A stretch of 64,000 bases of DNA, from positions 154,872 to 218,871 of the forward strand of contig CAYGTO010000002.1 of the NCBI GenBank assembly GCA_964352815.1, read 5' to 3'. Shown in pieces: positions 35,208 to 43,295 of the stretch. The stretch is from CAYGTO01 sp964352815. Its GTDB lineage: Bacteria > Pseudomonadota > Alphaproteobacteria > Rickettsiales > UBA3002. Below the pieces are notes generated by a model. That model did not search any database. It was not told the DNA's origin and saw only the letters and a list, made by a program, of their open reading frames with translations. Every line of letters starts with the position of its first letter. The first letter of the stretch is position 1. The position numbers and the translations under genes were made by a program.

Positions 35208-35672
35208 TTACGCTGCACGTTTGTTTTTACTGTTTTTCGAGGCAAAATCGAACACTTCTGGCTTCTGCGCCTCATGTGGATGCTCTGCGCCCGCATATAC
35301 GTGAAGCTTGCTCATTTGCTTACGGCCAAGCGGCCCTTTCGGCATCATGCGCTCTACTGCTTTATACAGCACACGCTCAGGATGCTCCGAACGCATAATC
35401 TTTTCAGGCGTGGTTGATTTGATTCCGCCTGGGAAACCAGTATGACGGTAATAGACCTTATCGCTCGATTTCTTACCGGTGAGCGCAATTTTCTCTGCGT
35501 TCACGACAATAATGTTATCGCCGCAATCAAGATTGGGGCTGAACATGGGCTTGTGCTTACCGCGCAAGATGAGCGCGATCTGGCTCGCCAGACGTCCCGT
35601 CACCACGTCCGTGGCGTCAATGACCCACCAACCGCGCTTAACTTCTGATATTTTTGCCGAATAGGTTTTCAT
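35208..35672 (-). CDS. rplM: 50S ribosomal protein uL13
   Basis: Large-subunit protein with WWVIDATDVVTGRLAS near the N-terminus and the GPLGRKQMSKLHVYAGAEHPH motif at residues 116-136. It is 154 residues, usual for the family. It is the first gene of the rplM-rpsI operon and is preceded by a strong promoter. Confidence 0.97.
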   Translation of the reverse strand: MKTYSAKISEVKRGWWVIDATDVVTGRLASQIALILRGKHKPMFSPNLDCGDNIIVVNAEKIALTGKKSSDKVYYRHTGFPGGIKSTTPEKIMRSEHPERVLYKAVERMMPKGPLGRKQMSKLHVYAGAEHPHEAQKPEVFDFASKNSKNKRAA

Positions 35673-35705
35673 ATTCTAATCCTAATTATCTCATTCGAGA
35701 GGCGG

Positions 35706-35734
35706 AACATAGGCAAAGACCCCCTGGCTGTCAA
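35706..35734 (-). promoter_or_regulatory. Promoter of rplM-rpsI
   Basis: On the minus strand TTGACA and TATGTT are separated by 17 bases, with the -10 box about 33 bases before the rplM start codon. The boxes are nearly the same as those of the rplU promoter (TTGACA-16-TATGTT), which suggests TATGTT is a favoured -10 form for ribosomal genes here. Confidence 0.8.
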
Positions 35735-35773
35735 TCAGAAAAAGAGGGCTATTTTCGAGTGATTTGTGAGGTG

Positions 35774-36280
35774 TTATGCCGCGTCTTTCCGCTCTACCAT
35801 GAAAAACATCGCGCCAAACACAGCCGTGACCTCTTCAGGCGTGCCGAGCGGCAGCAGGCATTGGCGATATTTTACCACATCGCCTCTGGAGTCTTCATAA
35901 ACATCTTCATCAATCAAAGGCTCTTTTTTATCAAGCACTTGTTGATACTTGCCGCCGAGTGACATGTCCGTCGGGTTCACCACATGGCCATTATCTTTTT
36001 CAAGCACATCTTCTTCGTAAGGCTTCACAATTTCGCGGCCAATATATTGGTAATTGCCTTTCTCCGGCTCTAGAATATCGCGGCGCTGGATCAGATAACA
36101 ATGATGCCACAAATAGCCAAGCCCGCTCGGGATCAAATCTTCTTCTGTCGGGAACGGGCGGTCTTCACGTTGAATCTCCCAAAAGCGCAGCACATGCATG
36201 AACTGGCGACGCGACGCGCTGTTCTCTACCAAAAAATCTTGGACTCCGTGCAGTGGAATATGTGACAAATTTTCAGGCAT
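35774..36280 (-). CDS. PAS_5-type PAS domain protein
   Basis: A 168-residue soluble protein that resembles the alphaproteobacterial PAS_5 family. A Trp-containing N-terminal helix (VLRFWEIQREDRPFPTEEDLIPS) replaces the usual YWxxLRGGRxxPxRxDIDP. A PAS-like beta sheet follows, with a conserved gap containing YQYIGREIV and a final strand region CLLPLG. There is no output domain, so it is a lone sensor or adaptor of unknown ligand. It occupies the place downstream of pstB where phoU and phoB are usually found. Confidence 0.7.
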   Translation of the reverse strand: MPENLSHIPLHGVQDFLVENSASRRQFMHVLRFWEIQREDRPFPTEEDLIPSGLGYLWHHCYLIQRRDILEPEKGNYQYIGREIVKPYEEDVLEKDNGHVVNPTDMSLGGKYQQVLDKKEPLIDEDVYEDSRGDVVKYRQCLLPLGTPEEVTAVFGAMFFMVERKDAA

Positions 36281-36340
36281 AGGCTGGTTATACTATATTT
36301 TTAGAAGTGATGCTAGTATCCACATGCGCATTCCGGACAT

Positions 36341-37105
36341 TTAGCCGTAACGGCCTGAGATATAATCTTTTGTCTGATCATGGTCCGGATTCTCGAAGAT
36401 TTTCTCTGTGTCACCATGCTCCATAATGTTCCCAAGATGGAAAAATGCCGTCTTTTGTGAGACACGTCTTGCTTGCGCCATCGAGTGTGTCACGATCACA
36501 ATCGTGTACTGCGTTTTGAGTTCGGCAATAAGCTCTTCAATTTTCCCCGTTGCGATCGGGTCGAGCGCTGAGCAGGGCTCATCCATCAGAATAATCTCTG
36601 GGTTCACCGCAATGGCGCGCGCAATGCATAGTCGTTGCTGCTGTCCACCTGAAAGCCCCGTGCCCGATTGATGCAGCCGGTCTTTCACCTCATCCCACAG
36701 GCCAGCCTTCGTCAGGCTTTGCTCAACAATGTAATCGCTATCTTCCTTATCCTTAATCAGCCGATGAACGGTTGGCCCATAGACAATATTCTCATAGATC
36801 GACTTTGGGAATGGGTTCGGCTTTTGAAACACCATTCCGACCCGCGCGCGCAGATAAACGACATTCATCGATGGCGCCGTGATGTCACAATTACCGATTA
36901 AAATTTGGCCGGATACTTCGCAGCCCTCAATCGTATCATTCATCCGGTTAATGCAGCGTAGGAATGTCGACTTCCCACAGCCAGACGGCCCAATCAGTGC
37001 CGTGACCTTTTTCTGCGGCATGGTCAGTGTCACATTGTCAATCGCCAGCTTATCCCCGTAATAGACGGTGACATTGCGCGCTTTAATCGATCCTGTCAGT
37101 TGCAC
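36341..37105 (-). CDS. pstB: Phosphate ABC transporter ATP-binding protein PstB
   Basis: ATPase of the high-affinity phosphate importer. Walker A is GPSGCGKST (about residues 38-46), the signature is LSGGQQQRLCIARA, Walker B is EIILMDEPCSALDP, and the switch histidine is in IVIVTHSMAQA. The C-terminal DQTKDYISGRYG is specific to PstB. It lies 10 bp after pstA. No phoU or phoB follows in the window. Confidence 0.97.
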   Translation of the reverse strand: MQLTGSIKARNVTVYYGDKLAIDNVTLTMPQKKVTALIGPSGCGKSTFLRCINRMNDTIEGCEVSGQILIGNCDITAPSMNVVYLRARVGMVFQKPNPFPKSIYENIVYGPTVHRLIKDKEDSDYIVEQSLTKAGLWDEVKDRLHQSGTGLSGGQQQRLCIARAIAVNPEIILMDEPCSALDPIATGKIEELIAELKTQYTIVIVTHSMAQARRVSQKTAFFHLGNIMEHGDTEKIFENPDHDQTKDYISGRYG

Positions 37106-37115
37106 TTAGGCCTCC

Positions 37116-38351
37116 TTACCAACGAATTTCATAGGTTTTGCGTACCATAATCGCCAGCGCGTTCATGGCTAGCAAAATCAGTAAGAGCAAGAAAATACCT
37201 GCCGATGTTTTAGCAGCAAAGCCCAGCTCAGGGCTGGATGCCCAGAGATAAATTTGCACGGGCATCACTGTCGCCGGATCGAGAATATCCTCGGGAATAT
37301 CCGCAACGAATGCCACCATGCCAATCATGAGCAGCGGTGCCGTTTCACCAATCACCCGCGCGACTCCCAGAATCGTCCCGGTCATAATTCCAGCCAGCTC
37401 ATATGGCACCACATGCTGCCAGGTGGTTTGCAGCGGCGTCGCGCCAATGCACCATGCCGCTTGACGAATGGAATAGGGCACGGCGGAAATCGCAGCGCGC
37501 GCTGCGATAATAATTACCGGCAGCGTCATAAGCGCTAGCGTCAGCCCGCCAACCAGCGCCGAAGAACGCGGCAGCTCCATAAATTGCAAATACACGACCA
37601 GGCCGAGCAAACCATAAATGATCGACGGCACCGCCGCGAGATTATTGATGCTGACCTCAATCATATCCGTGAACAAATTCTTTGGCGCGAACTCTTCGAG
37701 GTAAATTGCGCTCCCCAACGCGATCGGCAGCGCGAGCAAAATACAAATCAACATGGTAAAGAGCGAGCCAACCACCGCACCCCCATAGCCGGCGAGCTCC
37801 GGCTCACGCGAATCGCCATAACCTAAGAAATTGATATCAAAATGCAGCGAGACCAGCCCTTTTCCCTCTAATGTATGCAGCCATGCGCGCTGTGTTTCAC
37901 TGAGCAATAACACTGCTTCGCTGTCGCGATTCTTGAGATAATAATCCGCCTTGTCGGAGAGTGGGATCGACACGGATATCGCATCACTTGGCGCTGCGCC
38001 CTCTTCCTTTACGGCCTCCTCAACAATGCTATGAGTAGCGAGCGTAAAGAGCGCCGCGAAGGCTTTGCTATGCGGATCCTCCAACCCATCCAGTGCCACG
38101 GCGCCCGAGAGTTGCTCACGCATCATCGCAAAATAATCCACTTTGGTTTCTGTGGCTGCGGTGCGGATTTCGCTTGTCAGCTCATAGCGCACAAACCCAT
38201 CGAGCGAAGGCACAATAATATTCCACAGCAGCAAAATGAGCGCAGCCCCGGCGCAGATAAGCCCGCCCATGCCATAATATTGAAACCGTTTCTCCGCACG
38301 ATTGCGGCGTTTCAACGAGGCTAAAATCTGATGATCATGATCGCTGCCCAT
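37116..38351 (-). CDS. pstA: Phosphate ABC transporter permease PstA (with N-terminal DUF3333 region)
   Basis: Permease subunit. At 411 residues it carries the N-terminal extension of about 170 residues (one TM helix near 30-50 and a periplasmic domain) found in many alphaproteobacterial PstA proteins. A standard six-helix permease domain follows, with the coupling motif in SIRQAAWCIGATPLQTTWQHVVPYEL. AIYLEEFAP and GETAPLLMIG are typical PstA signatures. It is 3 bp after pstC. Confidence 0.95.
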   Translation of the reverse strand: MGSDHDHQILASLKRRNRAEKRFQYYGMGGLICAGAALILLLWNIIVPSLDGFVRYELTSEIRTAATETKVDYFAMMREQLSGAVALDGLEDPHSKAFAALFTLATHSIVEEAVKEEGAAPSDAISVSIPLSDKADYYLKNRDSEAVLLLSETQRAWLHTLEGKGLVSLHFDINFLGYGDSREPELAGYGGAVVGSLFTMLICILLALPIALGSAIYLEEFAPKNLFTDMIEVSINNLAAVPSIIYGLLGLVVYLQFMELPRSSALVGGLTLALMTLPVIIIAARAAISAVPYSIRQAAWCIGATPLQTTWQHVVPYELAGIMTGTILGVARVIGETAPLLMIGMVAFVADIPEDILDPATVMPVQIYLWASSPELGFAAKTSAGIFLLLLILLAMNALAIMVRKTYEIRW

Positions 38352-38354
38352 GGC

Positions 38355-39278
38355 CTACTCATATTGTTCGCGGTAACGCCGCACAATCATCAGCGCGGCA
38401 ATGTTTAACATTAAGGTAAAGACAAAGAGCGTGAGCCCAAGCGCAAAGGCGGAGAGGGTTTTCGCACTGTCAAATTCTTGGTCACCCACCAGCAAGGTTA
38501 CAATCTGTACCGTCACTGTCGTCACGGCTTCGAGCGGATTAAAGCTCAAATTGGCCGCAAGCCCCGCGGCCATAAGCACAATCATCGTCTCGCCAATCGC
38601 GCGCGAAATTCCCAGCAACACAGCCCCCATAATCCCAGGTAGCGCCGCCGGCAGCACGACGCGGCGAATCGTTTCGGACTGCGTCGCGCCAAGGCCCAAT
38701 GACGCTTCACGCAAATGGTTCGGCACCGATGAAATAATATCGTCTGACAAGGAAGAAATAAACGGGATGATCATCACCCCCATGACGATCCCCGCCGCAA
38801 GCGCACTTTCTGCGGCCACCGTCAGCCCCATTTCCGCGCCCACGCTACGAATAAAGGGCGCCACGATAGTGATTGCGAAATAGCCGTAGACCACGGTCGG
38901 AATCCCCGCGAGCATTTCCAGCATCGGTTTCGCCCAGTTGCGCACCGAGGCATGGGCATACTCACTCATATAAATCGCAGAGCTGAGCCCTACCGGCACG
39001 GCCACCACCATCGCAATAAACGTAATCAGGAGCGTGCCCGCAAGCAGCGGAATCATCCCAAACGCACCTGAGCTTCCTGCCTGGTCGGCACGCAGCGCCG
39101 TTTGCGGGCTCCAATTCATGCCGAAAAGGAACTCATCGAGCGTCACCAGGGTAAAGAAATGGATCGATTCAAACAGAACCGAGGCAATAATGGCAAGCGT
39201 GGTGGCGATGGCGATGAGGGAGCATCCCATCAATCCCCATAATTGCAGTCGTTCGGTCGCGCTATGTGCTAATTGCAT
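38355..39278 (-). CDS. pstC: Phosphate ABC transporter permease PstC
   Basis: Permease subunit with six membrane helices. The coupling-loop motif is HLREASLGLGATQSETIRRVVLPAALPGI, and GISRAIGETMIVLMAAG follows. MSEYAHASVRNWAKPMLEMLAGIPTVVYGYFA is diagnostic. At 307 residues it lacks the long N-terminal extension of some alphaproteobacterial PstC proteins. No pstS precedes it, and I saw no convincing Pho box in the short upstream region. Confidence 0.95.
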   Translation of the reverse strand: MQLAHSATERLQLWGLMGCSLIAIATTLAIIASVLFESIHFFTLVTLDEFLFGMNWSPQTALRADQAGSSGAFGMIPLLAGTLLITFIAMVVAVPVGLSSAIYMSEYAHASVRNWAKPMLEMLAGIPTVVYGYFAITIVAPFIRSVGAEMGLTVAAESALAAGIVMGVMIIPFISSLSDDIISSVPNHLREASLGLGATQSETIRRVVLPAALPGIMGAVLLGISRAIGETMIVLMAAGLAANLSFNPLEAVTTVTVQIVTLLVGDQEFDSAKTLSAFALGLTLFVFTLMLNIAALMIVRRYREQYE

Positions 39279-39373
39279 AAAACTATCAGCTCTTTTTCTT
39301 TCGCTGTCCTACACTGCTCATCTTGGAAAGGCAAAAAGATTTCATGCCTTGCGCACGCACCCGCTGAATGGCT

Positions 39374-39568
39374 TTATTTTCGGCCTTTGTCAGCGAGACG
39401 CTGAACCTTTCGGCTCGCAGCCTCCTGAAAGCAGGCCGGGATCAGCCCGTGAATAAGCGCCATCACCCCCGCGACGATGCAGCTGAACCCGTAGCGAAAC
39501 GCCACGAACATATGCTCAAAATAGGATTCTTTCACCGATGACAGATGGGTTTTGGATTCTTGGAACAT
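39374..39568 (-). CDS. Small DUF6356-like membrane protein
   Basis: A 64-residue protein with one central hydrophobic helix (YGFSCIVAGVMALIHGLIPACF) preceded by SVKESYFEHMFVAFR and followed by EAASRKVQRL. This layout (SYFEH, a helix ending HxxIPxxF, then TASxxV) is the one I associate with the DUF6356 family of short alphaproteobacterial membrane proteins, whose function is unknown. It stands between phoR and pstC, where pstS would be expected, but it is not a binding protein. Confidence 0.7.
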   Translation of the reverse strand: MFQESKTHLSSVKESYFEHMFVAFRYGFSCIVAGVMALIHGLIPACFQEAASRKVQRLADKGRK

Positions 39569-39591
39569 ATCTGTTTCCTTTTGCTCTGACT

Positions 39592-39668
39592 CGGTCAGCA
39601 GACCGAGCCTTTAGTCGGCGCAGCCGTTAGGTTCACCGCGAAGGCCATGAGGCCGGAGCGGGAACAAT
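39592..39668 (+). repeat. Dispersed repeat, family 2, copy next to phoR
   Basis: Shares ACCGAGCC.TTTAGTCG, CCGTTAGG.TCA.CGCG, and GGAGCGGGA.CAA with the copy upstream of rpmA, though the middle is diverged. It lies in the gap between the 3' end of phoR and the DUF6356 gene, in the antisense orientation to both. CAGACCGAGCC and the preceding GACTCGGTC add a local inverted repeat. Confidence 0.6.
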
Positions 39669-39674
39669 AAAAAA

Positions 39675-41135
39675 TTACCCTTCCTCATAAATCGGCAAAT
39701 AAATATCAAACCGCGTGCCCTCACCCACGATCGAATCCACCGTGATCGCACCGCGGTGACGATTTACGATCCCTTTTACGATCGCAAGTCCCAACCCTGT
39801 TCCGCCAATCTCACGGCTGCGCGCCGTATCGACCCGGTAAAAACGCTCCATCAAGCGCGGCAAATGCTCGCGTGGGATGCCTTCGCCTTGATCCTGCACC
39901 GAAATATTCACCACCCGGCTATGCTTTCGCATGTTGAGATCCTTGGGCAGCTCCGACGTGACTCGCGTCGTCACCGTAACTTCGCCGTCTGCATAACCAT
40001 ACTTAATCGCATTACTCACCAAATTATGCACCACCTGCGACAGCTCATTCTCATCGCCTTTCACGGTCGGGCAATTATCATACAGATCGAGCGTAATATT
40101 AATATTCTTATCATTGGCCATATGATCAAAATGCGTGGCAATCTTGCGTACCACCTTATTCATATCCGCCGGATCGGTCGGCACGGAATGGGCATTCATC
40201 TCAATCTTCGACAGTGATAAAAGGTCGTTGATCAGCTGCTGCATTCGGTCTGCCTGCTCAAGCATGATAGTCAGGAACTGCTCACGCACCTCGTGATCAT
40301 CCTTTGCCGGCCCCAGCAGTGTCTCAATGAACCCTTTGATACTCGCAAGCGGCGTGCGAATCTCATGGCTGGCATTCGCCACAAAGTCGGCGCGCATCTG
40401 TTCAACACTTTTCAGTTCGGTAATGTCATTCATCGTCAGAATGGTGGAAATTCCGCCTTCAGACGGCACGGGGAAACGCTCAATAATCGCCAAAAAGTCG
40501 CGAATGACCGGCTCTTCAACATGGAACTCGATCTCACGGCCTTTTAAATCCTGAATCACCGAATGCACCGCGTCGCTCAAATAATCATTCTGAATCACAT
40601 CTTTGAGCGCCTTCCCGGCCAAATTCTGGCCAAAAATTGCTCGTGCTGCACGGTTAGTACGCACAATGCGCTTCTCATCACTGATCATAATCAAAATATC
40701 GGGCAGCGTATCCACCAGGATTTCACGCTCGGTAATAATCGTCTCCATCTGGCGCTTCTTGACTTCATAGCTGCGCTGGAGCGTCTCGAGCGCTTCTGAA
40801 AGTTCCGTCGCCGCACTCAAAAAGCCAAGCGACGGCGCCACCACTTTCTTATCTTGTGCCAAACTCACCACATAGGCCGTCAGCGCGCTTAAATTCGATA
40901 AAAACGGGTAAACGAAGATAAAGGAGGCGACAAACACCACGCCATACGCGTATAACATGTTGGAAAGGCTAATAATATCAAGCACTACAAAGGAAGCGAG
41001 CACCAGCAAGGGTGCGCTCGACACCACCATCATCGAGGTGATAAGTGTTTGAAACGACACGGATCTTTTTTGCGTCTTTGCCATAGCGTAAGCTACAATA
41101 GCGGCGAACGCTTCCGGGTCAAGCGCCGGCTTCAA
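39675..41135 (-). CDS. phoR: Phosphate-regulon type sensor histidine kinase (PhoR-like)
   Basis: Membrane sensor kinase. Two helices lie near residues 30-50 and 57-80. A linker and a PAS domain (about 135-230, ILIMISDEKRIVRTNRAARAIFG) follow. The HisKA domain has phospho-acceptor His257 in SHEIRTPLASIKGF. The HATPase domain shows N-box VVHNLVSNAIKYG, G1 DQGEGIP, and GTGLGLAIVKGIV. Architecture and proximity to pstCAB support PhoR. The partner phoB is not in the window, so the identity is likely but not certain. Confidence 0.85.
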   Translation of the reverse strand: MKPALDPEAFAAIVAYAMAKTQKRSVSFQTLITSMMVVSSAPLLVLASFVVLDIISLSNMLYAYGVVFVASFIFVYPFLSNLSALTAYVVSLAQDKKVVAPSLGFLSAATELSEALETLQRSYEVKKRQMETIITEREILVDTLPDILIMISDEKRIVRTNRAARAIFGQNLAGKALKDVIQNDYLSDAVHSVIQDLKGREIEFHVEEPVIRDFLAIIERFPVPSEGGISTILTMNDITELKSVEQMRADFVANASHEIRTPLASIKGFIETLLGPAKDDHEVREQFLTIMLEQADRMQQLINDLLSLSKIEMNAHSVPTDPADMNKVVRKIATHFDHMANDKNINITLDLYDNCPTVKGDENELSQVVHNLVSNAIKYGYADGEVTVTTRVTSELPKDLNMRKHSRVVNISVQDQGEGIPREHLPRLMERFYRVDTARSREIGGTGLGLAIVKGIVNRHRGAITVDSIVGEGTRFDIYLPIYEEG

Positions 41136-41166
41136 TCTGGAGTGGTTTTTACCATTGGTTTAAGGC

Positions 41167-41194
41167 TTGACATTCCATTGCCGCGCAGTATGTT
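41167..41194 (+). promoter_or_regulatory. Promoter of rplU-rpmA
   Basis: Perfect TTGACA, 16-base spacer, TATGTT; the -10 box ends 33 bases before the rplU start. It is a close match to the rplM promoter. It overlaps no gene and fires away from phoR, which is divergent. Confidence 0.85.
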
Positions 41195-41227
41195 GCAGCT
41201 CTTAAATTTAAACATAGGTAAAAAAGA

Positions 41228-41797
41228 ATGTACGCTGTAGTGAAAGCAGGTGGTAAGCAATACCGTGTCTCTGAGGGCGATATGCTCGTGGTGAATAAGC
41301 TCGAAGCGAAAGAAGGTGAGACGATTACCTTGTCTGAAGTGATTGCGTTGGGCGGCGAGAAGGAACTCGCTCTCGGCACGAAAGCAAGTGTGTCTGCGAA
41401 AGTCGTAAAACAAGGTAAAGATGAGAAAGTCATCGTCTTCAAAAAGAAGCGCCGTCACAATTATCGCCGCAAAATTGGTCATCGCCAGATGATCACCACG
41501 CTTGAGATCACCTCAATCAATGCAGATGGTAAAGCGCCAGCGAACACCGCTGCAAAGCCTGCGAAGGCGGAAGAGAAAAAAGCGGACGCGAAGCCAGCTG
41601 CAAAGAAAGAAACCAAAGCGGCTGAGAAGCCAGAAGCGAAGAAGCCTGCGGCGAAAAAAGCAGCGGCTCCTAAGAAAGACGCAAAAACCGCTGAGAAAAA
41701 ACCTGCTGCGAAAAAAGCAGCGCCCAAGTCTGCTGATAAGCCGGCAGCAAAAAAGCCCGCGGCGAAGAAGCCCGCAGCAAAGAAAGACAGTAAATAA
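41228..41797 (+). CDS. rplU: 50S ribosomal protein bL21 with long Lys/Ala tail
   Basis: Residues 1-102 are canonical bL21 (MYAVVKAGGKQYRV at the start, KKKRRHNYRRKIGHRQ near the end of the fold). Residues 105-189 are a low-complexity extension of AAKKPAAKK-type repeats. Lys/Ala tails on bL21 occur in Alphaproteobacteria, and this is a long one. The repeats probably make a positively charged disordered tail that touches rRNA. It is followed by rpmA in the usual order, with a repeat element in the gap. Confidence 0.95.
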   Translation: MYAVVKAGGKQYRVSEGDMLVVNKLEAKEGETITLSEVIALGGEKELALGTKASVSAKVVKQGKDEKVIVFKKKRRHNYRRKIGHRQMITTLEITSINADGKAPANTAAKPAKAEEKKADAKPAAKKETKAAEKPEAKKPAAKKAAAPKKDAKTAEKKPAAKKAAPKSADKPAAKKPAAKKPAAKKDSK

Positions 41798-41884
41798 CTG
41801 AGCGAGGCCAGGAGGCCGAGCCCTTTAGTCGCCGTTAGGCGTTAGGCTCATTGCGCAGCACAGGAGTGCGGAGCGGGAGCAAAC
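41798..41884 (+). repeat. Dispersed repeat, family 2, copy between rplU and rpmA
   Basis: Starts directly after the rplU stop and ends 15 bases before the rpmA start. Contains GAGGCCAGGAGGCCGAG, CTTTAGTCGCCGTTAGGCG, TTAGGCTCATTGCGCAG and GCACAGGAGTGC (a small hairpin), ending GAGCGGGAGCAAAC. Matching elements are found in front of ruvA and beside phoR. It would be part of the rplU-rpmA transcript, with the rpmA ribosome site (AAGGAG) just after it. Confidence 0.75.
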
Positions 41885-41899
41885 AGAAGGAGAAAAACG

Positions 41900-42166
41900 A
41901 TGGCTCATAAGAAAGCAGGTGGTAGTTCACGTAACGGTCGCGATTCAGCGGGACGCCGTCTTGGTGTGAAAAAATATGGTGGCGAGCTCGTCATTCCTGG
42001 CAACATTATTGTTCGCCAGCGCGGCACGCAATTCTACCCAGGTGAAAATGTCGGTATGGGCAAAGACCATACGCTTTTCGCGTTGATCGAAGGCAATGTG
42101 TCTTTCATCACAAAGAAAAACGATCGCCAATATGTGAATGTGTTGCCAGCAGAGAATGCAGCATAA
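41900..42166 (+). CDS. rpmA: 50S ribosomal protein bL27
   Basis: Begins MAHKKAGGSSRNGRDSAGRRLG, the flexible N-terminus that reaches the peptidyl-transferase centre. IVRQRGTQFYPGENVGMGKDHTLFAL follows. At 88 residues it is full length. An AAGGAG ribosome site is well placed. It is followed by a terminator before obgE. Confidence 0.97.
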   Translation: MAHKKAGGSSRNGRDSAGRRLGVKKYGGELVIPGNIIVRQRGTQFYPGENVGMGKDHTLFALIEGNVSFITKKNDRQYVNVLPAENAA

Positions 42167-42189
42167 CATCGCTTGGCATTGAGACATAA

Positions 42190-42214
42190 AAGGGAGCCAA
42201 GTGCTCCCTTTTTT
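42190..42214 (+). terminator. Intrinsic terminator after rpmA
   Basis: AAGGGAGC and GCTCCCTT form an 8-bp stem with a CAAGT loop, followed by TTTT. It lies 24 bases after the rpmA stop and only 14 bases before the obgE start, so some read-through into obgE is likely unless obgE has another promoter. Confidence 0.85.
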
Positions 42215-42227
42215 ATTGAGCGGAACC

Positions 42228-43295
42228 ATGCAATTTTTAGACGAAGCAAAAATCTTTATCAAAAGCGGAGCCGGCGGTGCGGGCTGCGTCTCGTTTCGCC
42301 GTGAAGCGCATTTGCCTAAGGGTGGCCCTGATGGCGGCGATGGTGGGCGCGGCGGCAGTATCATTGTCGAATCAACAAACAGCCTGAACACGCTGATCGA
42401 TTTTCGCTATAAACAGCATTTCAAAGCCAAACGCGGCAATCATGGGATGGGGAAACAGCGCACCGGAAAAGGCGCAGAAGATCTCGTGCTCAAAGTGCCC
42501 GTCGGGACACAATTCTTTGCTGAAGATAAAGTCACATTGCTTGCCGATTTAACCGAAGCCGGACAGCGCGTCACGCTCGTCAAAGGTGGTATGGGCGGGC
42601 GCGGCAATTTGTCCTATACCTCATCGACCAACCGCGCGCCGCGCCAATCCACGCCCGGGGAAGAGGGCGAAGAGCAATGGATCTGGCTCAAGCTCAAACT
42701 CTTATCGGATGCAGGTTTGGTAGGACTCCCTAATGCGGGGAAATCGACCTTTCTTTCCGCCGTCACACGCGCAAAACCGAAAATCGCGGACTACCCTTTT
42801 ACTACCCTCACCCCACAATTGGGCGTGGTCTATGTCGATGAAAAAGAATTCGTTCTCGCTGATATACCTGGCCTGATCGAAGGCGCCCATGAAGGCACGG
42901 GCCTGGGCACGCGTTTCCTCGGCCATGTCGAGCGCTGCGGCGTGCTGCTGCATCTGGTCGATGGCACGCAAGAGGATGTCACGGGCGCGTATCACACCAT
43001 CCGCGAAGAACTGGACGCTTATGGTCACGGGCTGCAACATAAGGCAGAAATTCTCGCGCTCAATAAATGTGATGCGCTGAGTGACGAGGAGATCGAGACC
43101 AAACGCATCGCGCTGGAAGACGCCTCCGGCAAAAGTGTGTTAACGATTTCTGGCGTAACGGGCGACGGCAAAGAATCGGTTCTGCGCGATATGTGGCAGG
43201 CGATTCAAACATTCCGAAGTCAGGATGATGAAGCGGAACCAACCGATCCATTTTATGAACCCATTCAGGATGAGCCTGGCCATGGAATCGCTTAA
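42228..43295 (+). CDS. obgE: GTPase ObgE (CgtA)
   Basis: Ribosome-associated GTPase involved in 50S assembly and stress signalling. The start was set at MQFLDEAKIF, the conserved Obg beginning; a longer in-frame extension would start inside the terminator. The Gly-rich Obg fold covers about 1-158 (KGGPDGGDGGRGG). The G domain has G1 GLPNAGKST (about 166-174), G3 DIPGLIEGA and G4 NKCD. The C-terminal tail is short and acidic. It overlaps proB by 14 bp. Confidence 0.96.
   Translation: MQFLDEAKIFIKSGAGGAGCVSFRREAHLPKGGPDGGDGGRGGSIIVESTNSLNTLIDFRYKQHFKAKRGNHGMGKQRTGKGAEDLVLKVPVGTQFFAEDKVTLLADLTEAGQRVTLVKGGMGGRGNLSYTSSTNRAPRQSTPGEEGEEQWIWLKLKLLSDAGLVGLPNAGKSTFLSAVTRAKPKIADYPFTTLTPQLGVVYVDEKEFVLADIPGLIEGAHEGTGLGTRFLGHVERCGVLLHLVDGTQEDVTGAYHTIREELDAYGHGLQHKAEILALNKCDALSDEEIETKRIALEDASGKSVLTISGVTGDGKESVLRDMWQAIQTFRSQDDEAEPTDPFYEPIQDEPGHGIA

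Noticed and set aside
39279..39373. Pho box upstream of pstC
   Set aside because: I looked for direct CTGTCAT-type repeats with 4-base spacing and found no convincing pair.
41479..41801. Reading frames over the rplU tail on both strands
   Set aside because: They come from the low-complexity Lys/Ala repeat of bL21 and have no independent support.
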